Below, one piece after another: positions 17,741 through 25,835 of a DNA stretch of 36,163 nucleotides. The first letter of the stretch is position 1. Every line of letters begins with the position of its first letter. The DNA comes from Clostridium oryzae (GTDB lineage: Bacteria; Bacillota; Clostridia; Clostridiales; Clostridiaceae): the NCBI RefSeq assembly GCF_002029235.1, contig NZ_MZGV01000042.1:1-36163 (forward strand). Direction: 5' to 3'. A program made the position numbers and the translations under genes. The notes beneath the pieces are model-generated. The model did not search any database. It worked only from the letters and a program-made list of their open reading frames with translations, and had not been told where the DNA came from.

Positions 17741-17989
17741 ATGGAAGAAAAAAAGATGATGGCTTTTAGAGATGAAGATGGAAATAAGGTTGAGTTCGAG
17801 GTAGTAGCGGAAATATATTTAAATAATAATAAATATATAATATTATCTTCAGAAGAGGATTCGGATCAGGATGCATTCGTTTTCAGAGTAGATGGTGAGG
17901 GAGAAGATATTGAATATAATATGATTGAAGACGACAGAGAATTTGATGAAGTGAAGAAGGAATACCAGAGATTACTTAATCAAAATTAA
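17741..17989 (+). CDS. DUF1292 family small acidic protein
   Basis: 82 aa. The pattern [33 protein letters not shown]...FVFRV is typical of the DUF1292 (YrzB-like) family, found in Firmicutes often near ruvX/udk-type housekeeping genes; no function is known. I start it at ATG 17741, seven nt after GGAGAG; an in-frame TTG at 17720 would lie upstream of that site. It is strongly acidic. It sits 21 nt before another small acidic protein. Confidence 0.8.
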   Translation: MEEKKMMAFRDEDGNKVEFEVVAEIYLNNNKYIILSSEEDSDQDAFVFRVDGEGEDIEYNMIEDDREFDEVKKEYQRLLNQN

Positions 17990-18010
17990 GCAGATAAGGA
18001 GTGATGAACA

Positions 18011-18409
18011 ATGAATAAAGAAGATATCATTGATTATTTATCGGAAAACGGCATTGAAGAAGTAGAGGAGATAGATTACAAACCTGAGTTCTTTGTATTT
18101 AGATTTTTCTATGATTTTGACGATGCACAATTAAGTTCGGCAAGATCTTATTCAGATGACGAGTATGATGGCGAAAGTGAAGATCCAGTGTGGTACAGTG
18201 AGTTCTTTCTGCCGTATTTAAGCGAATTGGCATTAGATGATGTAAGTGAAATAATGGAAGAAATTATTGATGAATTTGATATAAAGGTTCAGTATATAAA
18301 TTACGAAAATGATATTGATAACTATGACTATTGCGAGTTTGTGGCAGTAGCAGCGGACAAGGATAAAAATATTAATATAGATACTATATTAGAAGAATTA
18401 GAATTATAA
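18011..18409 (+). CDS. Conserved acidic hypothetical protein
   Basis: 132 aa, very rich in Asp and Glu, with alternating hydrophobic segments (FFVFRFFYDF, WYSEFFLPYLSELAL, YCEFVAVAA) that suggest a small folded cytosolic protein rather than a disordered tail. I do not recognise a family. ATG follows AAGGAGTGATGAAC, a strong site. It lies between a DUF1292 gene and hprK in one likely transcript, a hint of a link to sugar regulation or translation but no more than that. Confidence 0.75.
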   Translation: MNKEDIIDYLSENGIEEVEEIDYKPEFFVFRFFYDFDDAQLSSARSYSDDEYDGESEDPVWYSEFFLPYLSELALDDVSEIMEEIIDEFDIKVQYINYENDIDNYDYCEFVAVAADKDKNINIDTILEELEL

Positions 18410-18456
18410 TGAATTGACCTAAGCTAAACATCAGAAATTATTTTTGTGAGAAATGA

Positions 18457-19383
18457 GTGATTATTTTGGCTGTTAATATAAATGATATGGCGAGAGATTT
18501 GAATTTGGAGATACTTATAAGAGGCGATGAGACTAGAGATATATCTGTTAGTGACTTTAACAGACCTGGATTGCAGTTTTCAGGATTTTACAATTATTTT
18601 GCTAATGAAAGAATACAGATAATTGGAATGGCTGAGTGGAGTTTCCTAGATGCTATGCAGCCAGAAGTAAGGAAAAAGAGATTAAATAAATTTTTTTCCT
18701 TCGATACACCATGTATAATAATCACAAGAGGGTTAGAACCGCAAGATGAAATATTTGAATATGCGAAAAAATATAATAGATGTCTGTTAAGAAGCAAAAT
18801 GTCTTCTACAAAATTTATAAACAAGCTTATGAATTATCTGTCAGACGAGTTAGCACCTGAAACGAGAATGCATGGAGTACTTGTGGATGTATATGGTATG
18901 GGAATACTTATTATGGGTGAAAGCGGTATAGGAAAAAGTGAGACAGCCCTTGAACTTTTAAAAAGAGGTCATAGACTTGTAGCAGATGATGCCGTAGATA
19001 TAAAGGAGATAGATGGAACACTGGTAGGAAGATCTCCGTTTATTACTAATGGAATGATGGAAGTCAGGGGCATGGGTATAATAGATGTACCTGCACTTTA
19101 CGGCATGTGTTCTGTGTTAAATACAAAGAATATTGATTTCGTAATCAGTCTTGAACAGTGGAAAGAAGACGAAAATTACGACAGACTTGGTATAGATGAG
19201 AAGCATATAGATATATTAAATATAGCAGTAAAGAGAATAGTTGTACCTATCAGACCGGGTAGAAATATAGCTGTTATAATCGAAACTGCTGCTATAAATT
19301 ACAGGTATAGCCTTATGTCTAAAGAAACACCTATTGATACCATAAACTCTAGAATGGAAGAAGTAAATAAAGATGAAAACTAA
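18457..19383 (+). CDS. hprK: HPr kinase/phosphorylase
   Basis: 308 aa bifunctional enzyme that phosphorylates HPr on Ser46 with ATP or pyrophosphate and reverses it, the sensor of carbon catabolite repression in Firmicutes. Seen are the catalytic His in MHGV (H139), Walker A GESGIGKS (154-161), the DD pair at 177-178 in RLVADDAVDI, and the HprK signature MEVRGMGIIDVPALYG (201-216). Length fits the family. The start is uncertain between GTG 18457 and TTG 18466; both have only modest ribosome sites. Its last 11 nt overlap the 5-formyl-THF cyclo-ligase gene. The usual neighbour lgt is absent. Confidence 0.97.
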   Translation: MIILAVNINDMARDLNLEILIRGDETRDISVSDFNRPGLQFSGFYNYFANERIQIIGMAEWSFLDAMQPEVRKKRLNKFFSFDTPCIIITRGLEPQDEIFEYAKKYNRCLLRSKMSSTKFINKLMNYLSDELAPETRMHGVLVDVYGMGILIMGESGIGKSETALELLKRGHRLVADDAVDIKEIDGTLVGRSPFITNGMMEVRGMGIIDVPALYGMCSVLNTKNIDFVISLEQWKEDENYDRLGIDEKHIDILNIAVKRIVVPIRPGRNIAVIIETAAINYRYSLMSKETPIDTINSRMEEVNKDEN

Positions 19384-19924
19384 ATTACAGATAAGAAAAG
19401 ATATGGAGATGCTTAGAAATAAGCTAACGGAAGAGGAAAAAACGAGGATGGACTTAAGCATATATAATAAAGTGATTGAACATCAAGTGTATAAAGATGC
19501 TGAATCGATATTTATATATGTTAGCTATAGAAAAGAAGTCGATACCCACAAGCTCATAAGGCATGCTCTTAACTTAGGTAAAACTGTTGCGGTGCCAGTA
19601 ATACTTGATCAAAAAAGAGAATTTGTGGCAATAGGTATATCTGATCTTGACAAACTGAAAAAAAATAAATATGGAATACTTGAACCTGATTTAGAGCAAA
19701 ATAACATTATTGCAGCACAAAAATTTGATTTAGCATTCATTCCTGGAACTGCTTTTGATAATAATTTTGGAAGAGTAGGTTATGGAGCAGGCATGTACGA
19801 TAAGTATTTTAGTACAAAGGACATCCACAGCTACAAATTAGCTCTTGCCTATCATTTTCAGGTTTTAGATAGAGTCCCTATGGAAGAATTTGATTTAAGA
19901 ATTGATGAGTTAATAACTGATTAG
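19373..19924 (+). CDS. 5-formyltetrahydrofolate cyclo-ligase
   Basis: 183 aa. It converts 5-formyl-THF to 5,10-methenyl-THF using ATP, clearing an inhibitory folate in the one-carbon pathway. Family motifs include the N-terminal KLQIRKDMEMLRNKLT, YVSYRKEVDTHKLI, DLAFIPGTAFD and the signature GRVGYGAGMYDKYF. The start ATG lies within the end of hprK (11-nt overlap), so translation is coupled. It fits a housekeeping operon and the formate/one-carbon metabolism of clostridia. Confidence 0.93.
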   Translation: MKTKLQIRKDMEMLRNKLTEEEKTRMDLSIYNKVIEHQVYKDAESIFIYVSYRKEVDTHKLIRHALNLGKTVAVPVILDQKREFVAIGISDLDKLKKNKYGILEPDLEQNNIIAAQKFDLAFIPGTAFDNNFGRVGYGAGMYDKYFSTKDIHSYKLALAYHFQVLDRVPMEEFDLRIDELITD

Positions 19925-19939
19925 GCTTTAGGTGATTTC

Positions 19940-20878
19940 ATGGAAATTTATGATATAGCTAATAATTTCAGTAGTGTTACAGGTGACTGGAATCTTGGTG
20001 ACAACTATTACTGGATACTTTGCAATGCTGAAGAATTAAATATTCTGAATAAAAAAATAAAAATGGATACAGAAACTTTAGAAGAATGTAAGAGTCTTAG
20101 ACAATCAGCAAAAATAGTTTTTTTTGCTGATTATATTTTTATGGTTTTTAATGTATTAGAGTTTAATGAAAATGAAATCGTATCCAGAGAGCTTAATATT
20201 TATCTCGGAAAAACATATATAGTTACGGTATATAAGAATAATCCTCATATTCTTCATGATATTCTAAAGGATATAGAACAAGGAAAGAACTGCTTTATAT
20301 TAAAAAAGAATCCAAGACCATGCATAATGCTTTATTATATTTTAGATTCCATAATAGTTAGAAATTATAACATAGTGTCAGGCCTTGAAGCAGCAGCTGA
20401 TAAAATAGAGATAAGTATTTTAAAACAGCCCAAAACGGAACATGGGCATCAACTAATCGTATTTAGAAGGCAGCTGTATAGAATAAGGAAATTTTTAAAT
20501 CCATTAAAATATATAGGGGATAGTTTGGTTATTAATGAAAATAAAATAATTGAAGAGGAATATATTGAATATTTTAAGAGCATAAACATAAAGATAGGAA
20601 AACTTATGCAGACTGAAGAAAATCTGATTCAAACGCTTGCTCTTGTGAGAGAAGCATATGAATCGGAAATATCTAACAAAACAAATGAATTAATGAAAAT
20701 ATTTGCAACCATCGCGTCAATATTTCTGCCCATTGAAATAATAACTGCTATCTTTGGAATGAATTTTGAGTGGCAGCCGTTAAAACATAGCCATTATGGA
20801 TTTTATGTAGTATTATTTTTTATGATTGTTGTTGTAATAGTTATCGTTAAAGTTTTTAAGAGAAATAAGTGGCTGTAG
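19940..20878 (+). CDS. corA: CorA-family divalent cation transporter
   Basis: 312 aa. A large N-terminal cytoplasmic domain and a long helical region lead to two C-terminal membrane segments (ATIASIFLPIEIITAIF and YGFYVVLFFMIVVVIVIVKVF) separated by the GMN signature (273-275, FGMNFEW), the selectivity motif of CorA Mg2+ channels. The C-terminus is basic (KRNKWL), as usual. ATG follows AGGTGATTTC, 15 nt after the cyclo-ligase stop. It is the last gene of the hprK cluster. It could carry Mg2+, Co2+ or Ni2+; some CorA relatives are Zn2+ exporters. Confidence 0.9.
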   Translation: MEIYDIANNFSSVTGDWNLGDNYYWILCNAEELNILNKKIKMDTETLEECKSLRQSAKIVFFADYIFMVFNVLEFNENEIVSRELNIYLGKTYIVTVYKNNPHILHDILKDIEQGKNCFILKKNPRPCIMLYYILDSIIVRNYNIVSGLEAAADKIEISILKQPKTEHGHQLIVFRRQLYRIRKFLNPLKYIGDSLVINENKIIEEEYIEYFKSINIKIGKLMQTEENLIQTLALVREAYESEISNKTNELMKIFATIASIFLPIEIITAIFGMNFEWQPLKHSHYGFYVVLFFMIVVVIVIVKVFKRNKWL

Positions 20879-20922
20879 GAAATTTTCTATGATCTGCTGT
20901 AGCAATTTCTTAAAGGACGGAA

Positions 20923-21173
20923 TTAGTGGTTGGATGCCATTATATTACTCTTTGGAGTTCATGTATTTTGCCAATTGTGGATAACTCTAAATTAATATGA
21001 AGATACACCACTAAATAGGAGAAAAGGTGGTTGCTAAATAAAAAAACGGTACAGCAGTTTATGAAGAAGTTAAAAAGAGAGAGTAATATATTTTGAAGTT
21101 AATAAATTAAAATAGAAAGGTAATAGAATTAATAAAATAAAAGTATTTTGTAGATATTAAGAGTTAGAGCATT
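20923..21173 (+). repeat. Composite non-coding repeat: DnaA-box module plus spacer
   Basis: The first part (20923-21014) contains the conserved core ATGTATTTTGCCAATTG followed by TGTGGATAA (20976-20984), the exact complement of the DnaA box TTATCCACA. An 8-bp closing stem TTAGTGGT/ACCACTAA frames it. The rest (about 21037-21173) is homologous along its length to 31872-32006, including TAAATAAAAAAACGGTACAGC and ATTAAGAGTTAGRGCAT. No protein reading frame is conserved between the copies. It leads directly into the structured ncRNA. Confidence 0.7.
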
Positions 21174-21365
21174 AAAAATGGTTGCAGTCGACGTCGGCAT
21201 TTGGAGTGAATTTAGAAATTACCCATGTCTTTTAGGCAAATTTCCGTTAAGATGGCGAATTGTTTGAGGAGTAGCCGAGTTATGAGCCATTAGGAAATTT
21301 GCCTAAAAGATGTGGTGTAATTACTTAATGAACGTAACCGGCCGACATAGGGTGCAACCATTTTT
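21174..21365 (+). ncRNA. Structured ncRNA-like element, copy 1
   Basis: Nested stems are seen directly: closing stem AAAAATGGTTGCA/TGCAACCATTTTT (21174-21186 with 21353-21365); GTCGGC/GCCGAC (21193-21198 with 21341-21346); a 9-position stem with one mismatch (AGAAATTAC with GTAATTACT); an 18-bp perfect stem (21228-21245 with 21293-21310); and ATGGC/GCCAT (21252-21256 with 21286-21290) capped by GTTTGAGG.GTAGCCGAG. Copy 2 at 32007-32197 has the same stems with different, still complementary, sequences. A T-run after the closing stem and G-U pairs on this strand support + strand transcription. Confidence 0.75.
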
Positions 21366-22191
21366 TATTAATCAAATCGAGAAACGGTGACAACAGTTCC
21401 TCGGGACATTTAGTCGACCCAATATATCCATGTTTCTTATCTCCAGCGTCACCTCCGTGGAAATCTGAACCGCAGGTCACTACCTTACCATTTTCTTTAG
21501 CAAGCTTAATAAAAAACTCCGTATCTTCTTCAGTATTTTGTGAATAGACAGCCTCTATACCGTCAAAAGCGTAATGCACCATTTCCTTTGCAGGAGTATT
21601 TTTTATGAGTACTGGATGGGCTAATACAGTTACAGCATTAACACTTTTTAGAACTTTTAGACCATCTTCAACGGAAAGTTTTTTATTTGGAACATATGCA
21701 GGACTGTCAGAACTTATAATGTTGTTAAATATATATTCCCAACTATAATCATATCCGGAAGAAATTATTTCCCTGGCAATATGGGGTCTTGCTATAACAC
21801 CATTAACATTTGAAATTAATTTATTATAATCAATTTTTATATTAAAATACTTATATAGATTATCTACTATTTTCTTGCCTCTTTGAAGCCTTTGGTTTTT
21901 CATATCATTTAAAAAGTCCTGAAAATTTTTTGATCTAAAATTGTAATCGGGAAAATATCCAAGCACATGAATGTTTTCATGATTGTGTTGAGTAGAAAGT
22001 TCTATACCTGGAATTAAATTAACATTTAGCTCCTTAGCTGCTTTTATACCAGCCTCAATACCATCTGTGTTATCATGGTCGGTTATCGCCATAAGCTCTA
22101 TATTTTCCTTCTTTGCCAATGCTACTAACTCTTTGGAACTAAGCTTTCCGTCCGAAGCATTAGTATGAAGGTGAAAATCATACTTTTTCAT
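21325..22191 (-). CDS. PHP-domain phosphoesterase
   Basis: 288 aa. The PHP metal motifs are evident: FHLHTNASDG (HxH near the N-terminus), ITDHDNTDG, GIELST, ARPHIAREI and GSDFHGGD. The layout matches the TrpH/YciV-like 3',5'-nucleoside bisphosphate phosphatase group rather than polymerase or histidinol phosphatase. ATG follows AGGAGGCACAT. The last codons, about LINKKWLHPMSAGYVH and the stop, lie inside the closing stem of the structured element at 21174-21365, so the natural C-terminus has been replaced or extended by element sequence. The catalytic core is intact. Confidence 0.9.
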   Translation of the reverse strand: MKKYDFHLHTNASDGKLSSKELVALAKKENIELMAITDHDNTDGIEAGIKAAKELNVNLIPGIELSTQHNHENIHVLGYFPDYNFRSKNFQDFLNDMKNQRLQRGKKIVDNLYKYFNIKIDYNKLISNVNGVIARPHIAREIISSGYDYSWEYIFNNIISSDSPAYVPNKKLSVEDGLKVLKSVNAVTVLAHPVLIKNTPAKEMVHYAFDGIEAVYSQNTEEDTEFFIKLAKENGKVVTCGSDFHGGDAGDKKHGYIGSTKCPEELLSPFLDLINKKWLHPMSAGYVH

Positions 22192-22288
22192 ATGTGCCTC
22201 CTAAGCTATTGAATAAAAATTTATAAAACGATTATAACATTAGTAAACAGAAATATCAAAAATACAAATATTTAATGTAAATTAACTA

Positions 22289-22945
22289 TTATATAAGGAA
22301 AAATAAGCACACAATACCAATAAGGTCACTTAAATAATGACCAATCCAGGAAGCAAATAGGTTTTTAGTTTTTGTGAAGATAATTCCGTATATTATACTA
22401 TCTACAAATATTCCCAACATATCTAATGCAACAATAGGAATACTTCCGGAAGAATAATGCATAAGAGTAAAAATGCAGGATGAAATAATAATAGACTTAG
22501 TTGGAGGAATAAACCATTCTAATCTTCCTTGGAGAAATCCCCTAAAAATAACTTCTTCTAAAAAGGTGCTAATTGTAATTGTTATTATTGTAGGGGCTAT
22601 TACATTTATATCCATTGGTAATCTTGATTTTACATGGTCAGTAAATCCGGGAATGCAATACTTTCCTATCATAAATGTTAAAAGCGGTGAAATAACACCA
22701 ACTAATAAAACTAAGTACCAATTCATCCTTAAATCGGAGAAAATATTTTTTATTTTGAAACCTATATCGGACCATGAACGATGTCTTTTTCTTTTCTCAA
22801 TTAAAAGATAGATTGCAGGAATTACAGGAATAATTGAGCTAAACTTATTAAATATCAAAAACAATAAAATAGTAATGATAATAACAATCAGCGTTTCAGC
22901 TAACAAACGTCTTTTTGTTTGTATGTTCCTTTGATTCTTCTCCAC
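22289..22945 (-). CDS. CPBP-family intramembrane protease
   Basis: Membrane protein of the CAAX/bacteriocin-processing (CPBP, ABI) family. The conserved motif EEVIFRGFLQGRL provides the Glu pair and Arg; later FTLMHYSSG and SWIGHYLSDLIG provide the two His of the family. About six membrane segments are visible. I start it at GTG 22945 (218 aa), 7 nt after AGGAAG; the open frame continues to ATG 23083, but that extension has no good ribosome site and lacks family resemblance. Family members process prenylated proteins or bacteriocins, or act in immunity; the role here is unknown. Confidence 0.8.
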   Translation of the reverse strand: MEKNQRNIQTKRRLLAETLIVIIITILLFLIFNKFSSIIPVIPAIYLLIEKRKRHRSWSDIGFKIKNIFSDLRMNWYLVLLVGVISPLLTFMIGKYCIPGFTDHVKSRLPMDINVIAPTIITITISTFLEEVIFRGFLQGRLEWFIPPTKSIIISSCIFTLMHYSSGSIPIVALDMLGIFVDSIIYGIIFTKTKNLFASWIGHYLSDLIGIVCLFFLI

Positions 22946-23119
22946 AATTTCACTTCCTAGTTTCTTCAAATTATTTTTGAAAATAATGCTTATTTCTTTA
23001 TTATACAGAATGCTAATATAACTTTCAATTTGTATATTAGGTAAATGGTAAGGAGTAAGAGTTTTTAGCCTGAAATTCTTCAATAACTATTACTTCTTAG
23101 TTCTTACTTCTTGCCTACT

Positions 23120-23210
23120 CATAAATTGAATGTACTGTTAAAAAGATCTAACTATATAATGTACGAAGTAATATAGAAAATAATACTTTGTAAATGCATA
23201 TAGTCGGCAT
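23120..23210 (+). repeat. Dispersed repeat module A, copy 1
   Basis: This segment is closely related to 31609-31766, sharing AACTATATAAT.TACGAAGTAAT and ATAGAAAATAATACTTTGTAAAT followed by a CAT.GAGTYGGCATAGGGT-like end. A third shorter relative is at 29291-29337. TATATAAT within it could be a -10 for a + strand transcript ending in the hairpin at 23211-23274, but no good -35 is seen. Confidence 0.6.
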
Positions 23211-23274
23211 AGGGTAGGAAGTGGTTGGAGGAGGCATTTTCCAGCCGACGGAAATCACTTCCTACCCTTTTTTA
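23211..23274 (+). ncRNA. Conserved-loop terminator hairpin, copy a
   Basis: A perfect 13-bp stem AGGGTAGGAAGTG/CACTTCCTACCCT (23211-23223 with 23256-23268), extended by G-U, U-A, U-A, encloses a 26-nt loop (23227-23252) with GGAGGCATTTT and CAGCCGAC; TTTTTT follows. The loop is 22/26 identical to that at 29355-29380 although the stem sequences differ. The T-run marks it as a + strand terminator, although the neighbouring genes are on the minus strand. Confidence 0.7.
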
Positions 23275-23745
23275 GTCACTAAATAAGTATTGACAAAGAT
23301 CAAACAGATTATAGAGCTTTTTTACGTCGGACATATCAATATAATCCATCTCATATGTGCCATCCCAAGGAAATAAAGCTATGTATTTTCTATTATACAC
23401 ATTGATGACGTACTTTTTTTTACTACAGGTAACAAATATTTTATATCTTGGCTTTTTAGGAAGTTTTGCAGGTTTATTAATAAAAAATTTAGACTTAAGA
23501 TTATTAACAAAGGATTTAAAATACAGCAGATTGTCATTATTTATTTTTTTCTCTTTTATTATATTCGTTTCTAAACTATATATCTTTGTAATATCATAAG
23601 TATTTATATCTTCTGATAGTTTATTTGTATAGAAGAATTTGCATGGCTTTTTTGTGTCTGTGAGAATATTTGTACTTGGCAGAGAGCAGGAGGAGAAAAA
23701 TATCATTGTTATAAATACAGCAAAATATATGTATATTCTTTTCAA
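23272..23745 (-). CDS. Small lipoprotein, unknown function
   Basis: 157 aa. The N-terminal signal MKRIYIYFAVFITMIFFSSC is a type II signal peptide with Cys20 as the likely lipidated residue, so the protein is anchored outside the membrane. The rest is Lys-rich with a compact C-terminal domain (KKYVINVYNRKYIALFPWDGTYEMDYIDMSD). It resembles small clostridial lipoproteins such as those labelled DUF4883, but I cannot confirm this. ATG follows GAGGTGTTCAATTG. The stop codon nearly touches the conserved-loop hairpin. Confidence 0.8.
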   Translation of the reverse strand: MKRIYIYFAVFITMIFFSSCSLPSTNILTDTKKPCKFFYTNKLSEDINTYDITKIYSLETNIIKEKKINNDNLLYFKSFVNNLKSKFFINKPAKLPKKPRYKIFVTCSKKKYVINVYNRKYIALFPWDGTYEMDYIDMSDVKKLYNLFDLCQYLFSD

Positions 23746-23848
23746 TTGAACACCTCATACTAAAAATTTGTTTTTTATAAAAATATGAATAAAATGCATA
23801 ATTTATGACAAATACTAAGATATGAACTTAAGGGAAGGATGTATATAA

Positions 23849-24772
23849 ATGCTGGTAGGAATTCCTCAAGGACTTTTATATTGGAACTATGGTGACATAA
23901 TTAAGTCTTTTCTGAATGAACTTCATATTGAATTTATCGAGTCTCCAAGGACGAATAGAAATATTTTGGATAAAGGAGTAAATTGCTGTGTTGACGATGC
24001 TTGTTTGCCAGTGAAGATTTTTCATGGTCATGTAGATTGGTTAAAAGATAAATGTGATTTTATAATGGCACCTAGGGTGATGCAGCTTAAGAAGGGAGAA
24101 TTCATCTGCCCTAAGTTCTGCGGAATAACTGAAATGATTAAAAATTCTATAGATGGACTGCCACCGCTTCCAGAAGAACCTTTATATGCACTTTCAGAAA
24201 AGCAAAGGCACCAATGGTTTTTGTATATAGGAGAGTTGTTTGGGCAGAAGAGAAAAAAAATTTATGAAGCATATTTAAAGGCTATGGAGGAAAATGGCAG
24301 ACATATACTGGGATTTAATGAGGATAATTATGAACATAAGATTGCGCTGTTAGGACATCCATATAATATCTATGACACTTATTGCAATATGGATGTAAAA
24401 AAGAAGTTTAATAAACAAGGCATCGGTGTAATAACTGAGGACTACGTAGACAGTAATCTGGTAGATAGAGAAGTTGACAGGCTTTTTAAGAAGCCTTTTT
24501 GGACTTTTGCCAGGAAGAATTTCGGAACTGCTGCCGTGCTGTATAAACAGAAACAAGTAGACGGATTTGTTTATGTATCTTCGTTTGCATGTGGTATTGA
24601 TTCTGTTGTGATAGAGCTTGTAAAAGAAGTCATTGGAACATTTCCGTTTATGACGTTAAAAATAGATGAGCATACTGGGGAAGCAGGTATTAATACAAGA
24701 ATAGAAGCTTTTTCAGATATGCTTAAAAGGAGGTCGGCAAACAATGGTCATAAGCTTTCCGCATTTGGGTAA
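23849..24772 (+). CDS. 2-hydroxyacyl-CoA dehydratase-related protein (DUF2229/COG3581-like)
   Basis: 307 aa. It belongs to the set often labelled acyl-CoA dehydratase activase-related. Cys-rich segments NCCVDDACLPVKIFHGH (C46, C47, C52) and CPKFCGITEM (C87, C91), and the C-terminal SFACGIDSVVIELV and DEHTGEAGINTRIEAFSDML, match the dehydratase-like parts of large fused activase proteins. It probably binds an Fe-S cluster. It overlaps the next gene by 29 nt, and that gene overlaps the activase by 13 nt, so the three are a coupled operon. The substrate is unknown; no acyl-CoA transferase or dehydratase is nearby. Confidence 0.8.
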   Translation: MLVGIPQGLLYWNYGDIIKSFLNELHIEFIESPRTNRNILDKGVNCCVDDACLPVKIFHGHVDWLKDKCDFIMAPRVMQLKKGEFICPKFCGITEMIKNSIDGLPPLPEEPLYALSEKQRHQWFLYIGELFGQKRKKIYEAYLKAMEENGRHILGFNEDNYEHKIALLGHPYNIYDTYCNMDVKKKFNKQGIGVITEDYVDSNLVDREVDRLFKKPFWTFARKNFGTAAVLYKQKQVDGFVYVSSFACGIDSVVIELVKEVIGTFPFMTLKIDEHTGEAGINTRIEAFSDMLKRRSANNGHKLSAFG

Positions 24773-25835
24773 TACAGCTATAGCAGGAAGAGCATTATTT
24801 GAAGAACTTAGAATAAAATGCATAACACCTGAGGCAGTAAGCAGAAAGACATTAGAAATAGGCAGCAAGTATTCGCCGGAGGATATATGTTTACCGTATA
24901 AGCTTATGGTTGGAAATTATATAGATGCTATTAATAAAGGTGCAGATACTATTATAATAACTGGAAGCTGCGGACCTTGCCGCTATGGTGAATACTGTGA
25001 ATTACAGCGAAATGTATTGAGAAAAATTAAAAATGATGTAAATCTTATAGTTATTGATTCTCCTGGGGATATAGGAAAGGAAGAATTGTTAAATAGAATT
25101 AAATATATAAGCAGCAATAGCCCATTATCTAAAGAAAAGAAAATAGCTGCTTTTGTTAAGGGAATTAGGATAATTAACAATATTGATAAACTTGAAAAAA
25201 TGCTAAGAATAAAAGCTGGATATGAAATAGAAACTGGCGAATGTAAAAGACTGCTTCAAAGTTGTAAAAAAGAATTGATGGACACAGAAGGGATTGATGG
25301 CAAACTTAGTATGTTAAAAGAGTACTATAGGAGGGCTCTAAAGGTTAAAGTCGATAAAACTAGAAATCCTGTTAAAATAGCTGTTATTGGTGAAATATAT
25401 ACAATAATAGAACCTTACAGTAATCTATTTTTGGAAGATAAGCTTATGGATTTAGGAGTAAGTACATATAAAATGTTATACCCAAGCTGGTGGGTAAAAA
25501 ATACTTTTTTGAAAGCAGTTAAGCTTGACTCACTAAAAATAAAAAAGTATTCAAAAGAGTATATGCCGTACTATATAGGCGGGCACGGAAAAGAATGTAT
25601 AGGTGAAGCAGTTATTGCCAGTACAAAAGGACTTGATGGTGCTATTCAAGTGTTTCCGTTTGGCTGTATGCCAGAAATAGTTTCAAAATCGGTACTCCCC
25701 AATATATCTAAAGATAGAAATTTCCCAATAATGTCACTTATAGTTGATGAATTGACAGGTGAGGCTGGTTATATTACAAGAATTGAAGCATTTGTAGATT
25801 TATTAGAAAGGAGAAAGAGAAGATGTATTATATAG
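24744..25835 (+). CDS. 2-hydroxyacyl-CoA dehydratase-related protein (COG3580-like)
   Basis: 363 aa, related to its upstream neighbour in Cys layout: SPEDICLPYKLMVGNY, GSCGPCRYGEYCELQ (four Cys), FGCMPEIVSKSVLP and DELTGEAGYITRIEAFVDLLERRKRR at the C-terminus. This resembles the second half of DUF2229/HgdB-like regions in the giant fused proteins. Probably an Fe-S protein that forms a complex with the flanking gene products. ATG follows AGGAGGTCGGCAAACA inside the preceding gene. The biological reaction is not established. Confidence 0.8.
   Translation: MVISFPHLGNTAIAGRALFEELRIKCITPEAVSRKTLEIGSKYSPEDICLPYKLMVGNYIDAINKGADTIIITGSCGPCRYGEYCELQRNVLRKIKNDVNLIVIDSPGDIGKEELLNRIKYISSNSPLSKEKKIAAFVKGIRIINNIDKLEKMLRIKAGYEIETGECKRLLQSCKKELMDTEGIDGKLSMLKEYYRRALKVKVDKTRNPVKIAVIGEIYTIIEPYSNLFLEDKLMDLGVSTYKMLYPSWWVKNTFLKAVKLDSLKIKKYSKEYMPYYIGGHGKECIGEAVIASTKGLDGAIQVFPFGCMPEIVSKSVLPNISKDRNFPIMSLIVDELTGEAGYITRIEAFVDLLERRKRRCII

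Noticed and set aside
21031..21096. Short ORF (start TTG, LNKKTVQ...) in the spacer repeat before ncRNA copy 1
   Set aside because: The homologous stretch at 31872-32006 has a 1-nt indel that shifts the frame and gives a different peptide, so the reading frame is not conserved.
20923..21365. Group I or group II intron, or IS605-type omega RNA, as explanation of the structured element
   Set aside because: I see no group I core or group II domain V-like sequence, and no intron-encoded protein, tnpA or tnpB. It remains only a hypothesis that the element is a non-autonomous mobile unit.
22946..23083. N-terminal extension of the CPBP protease
   Set aside because: No good ribosome site for ATG 23083 and no family resemblance; GTG 22945 follows AGGAAG at good spacing.
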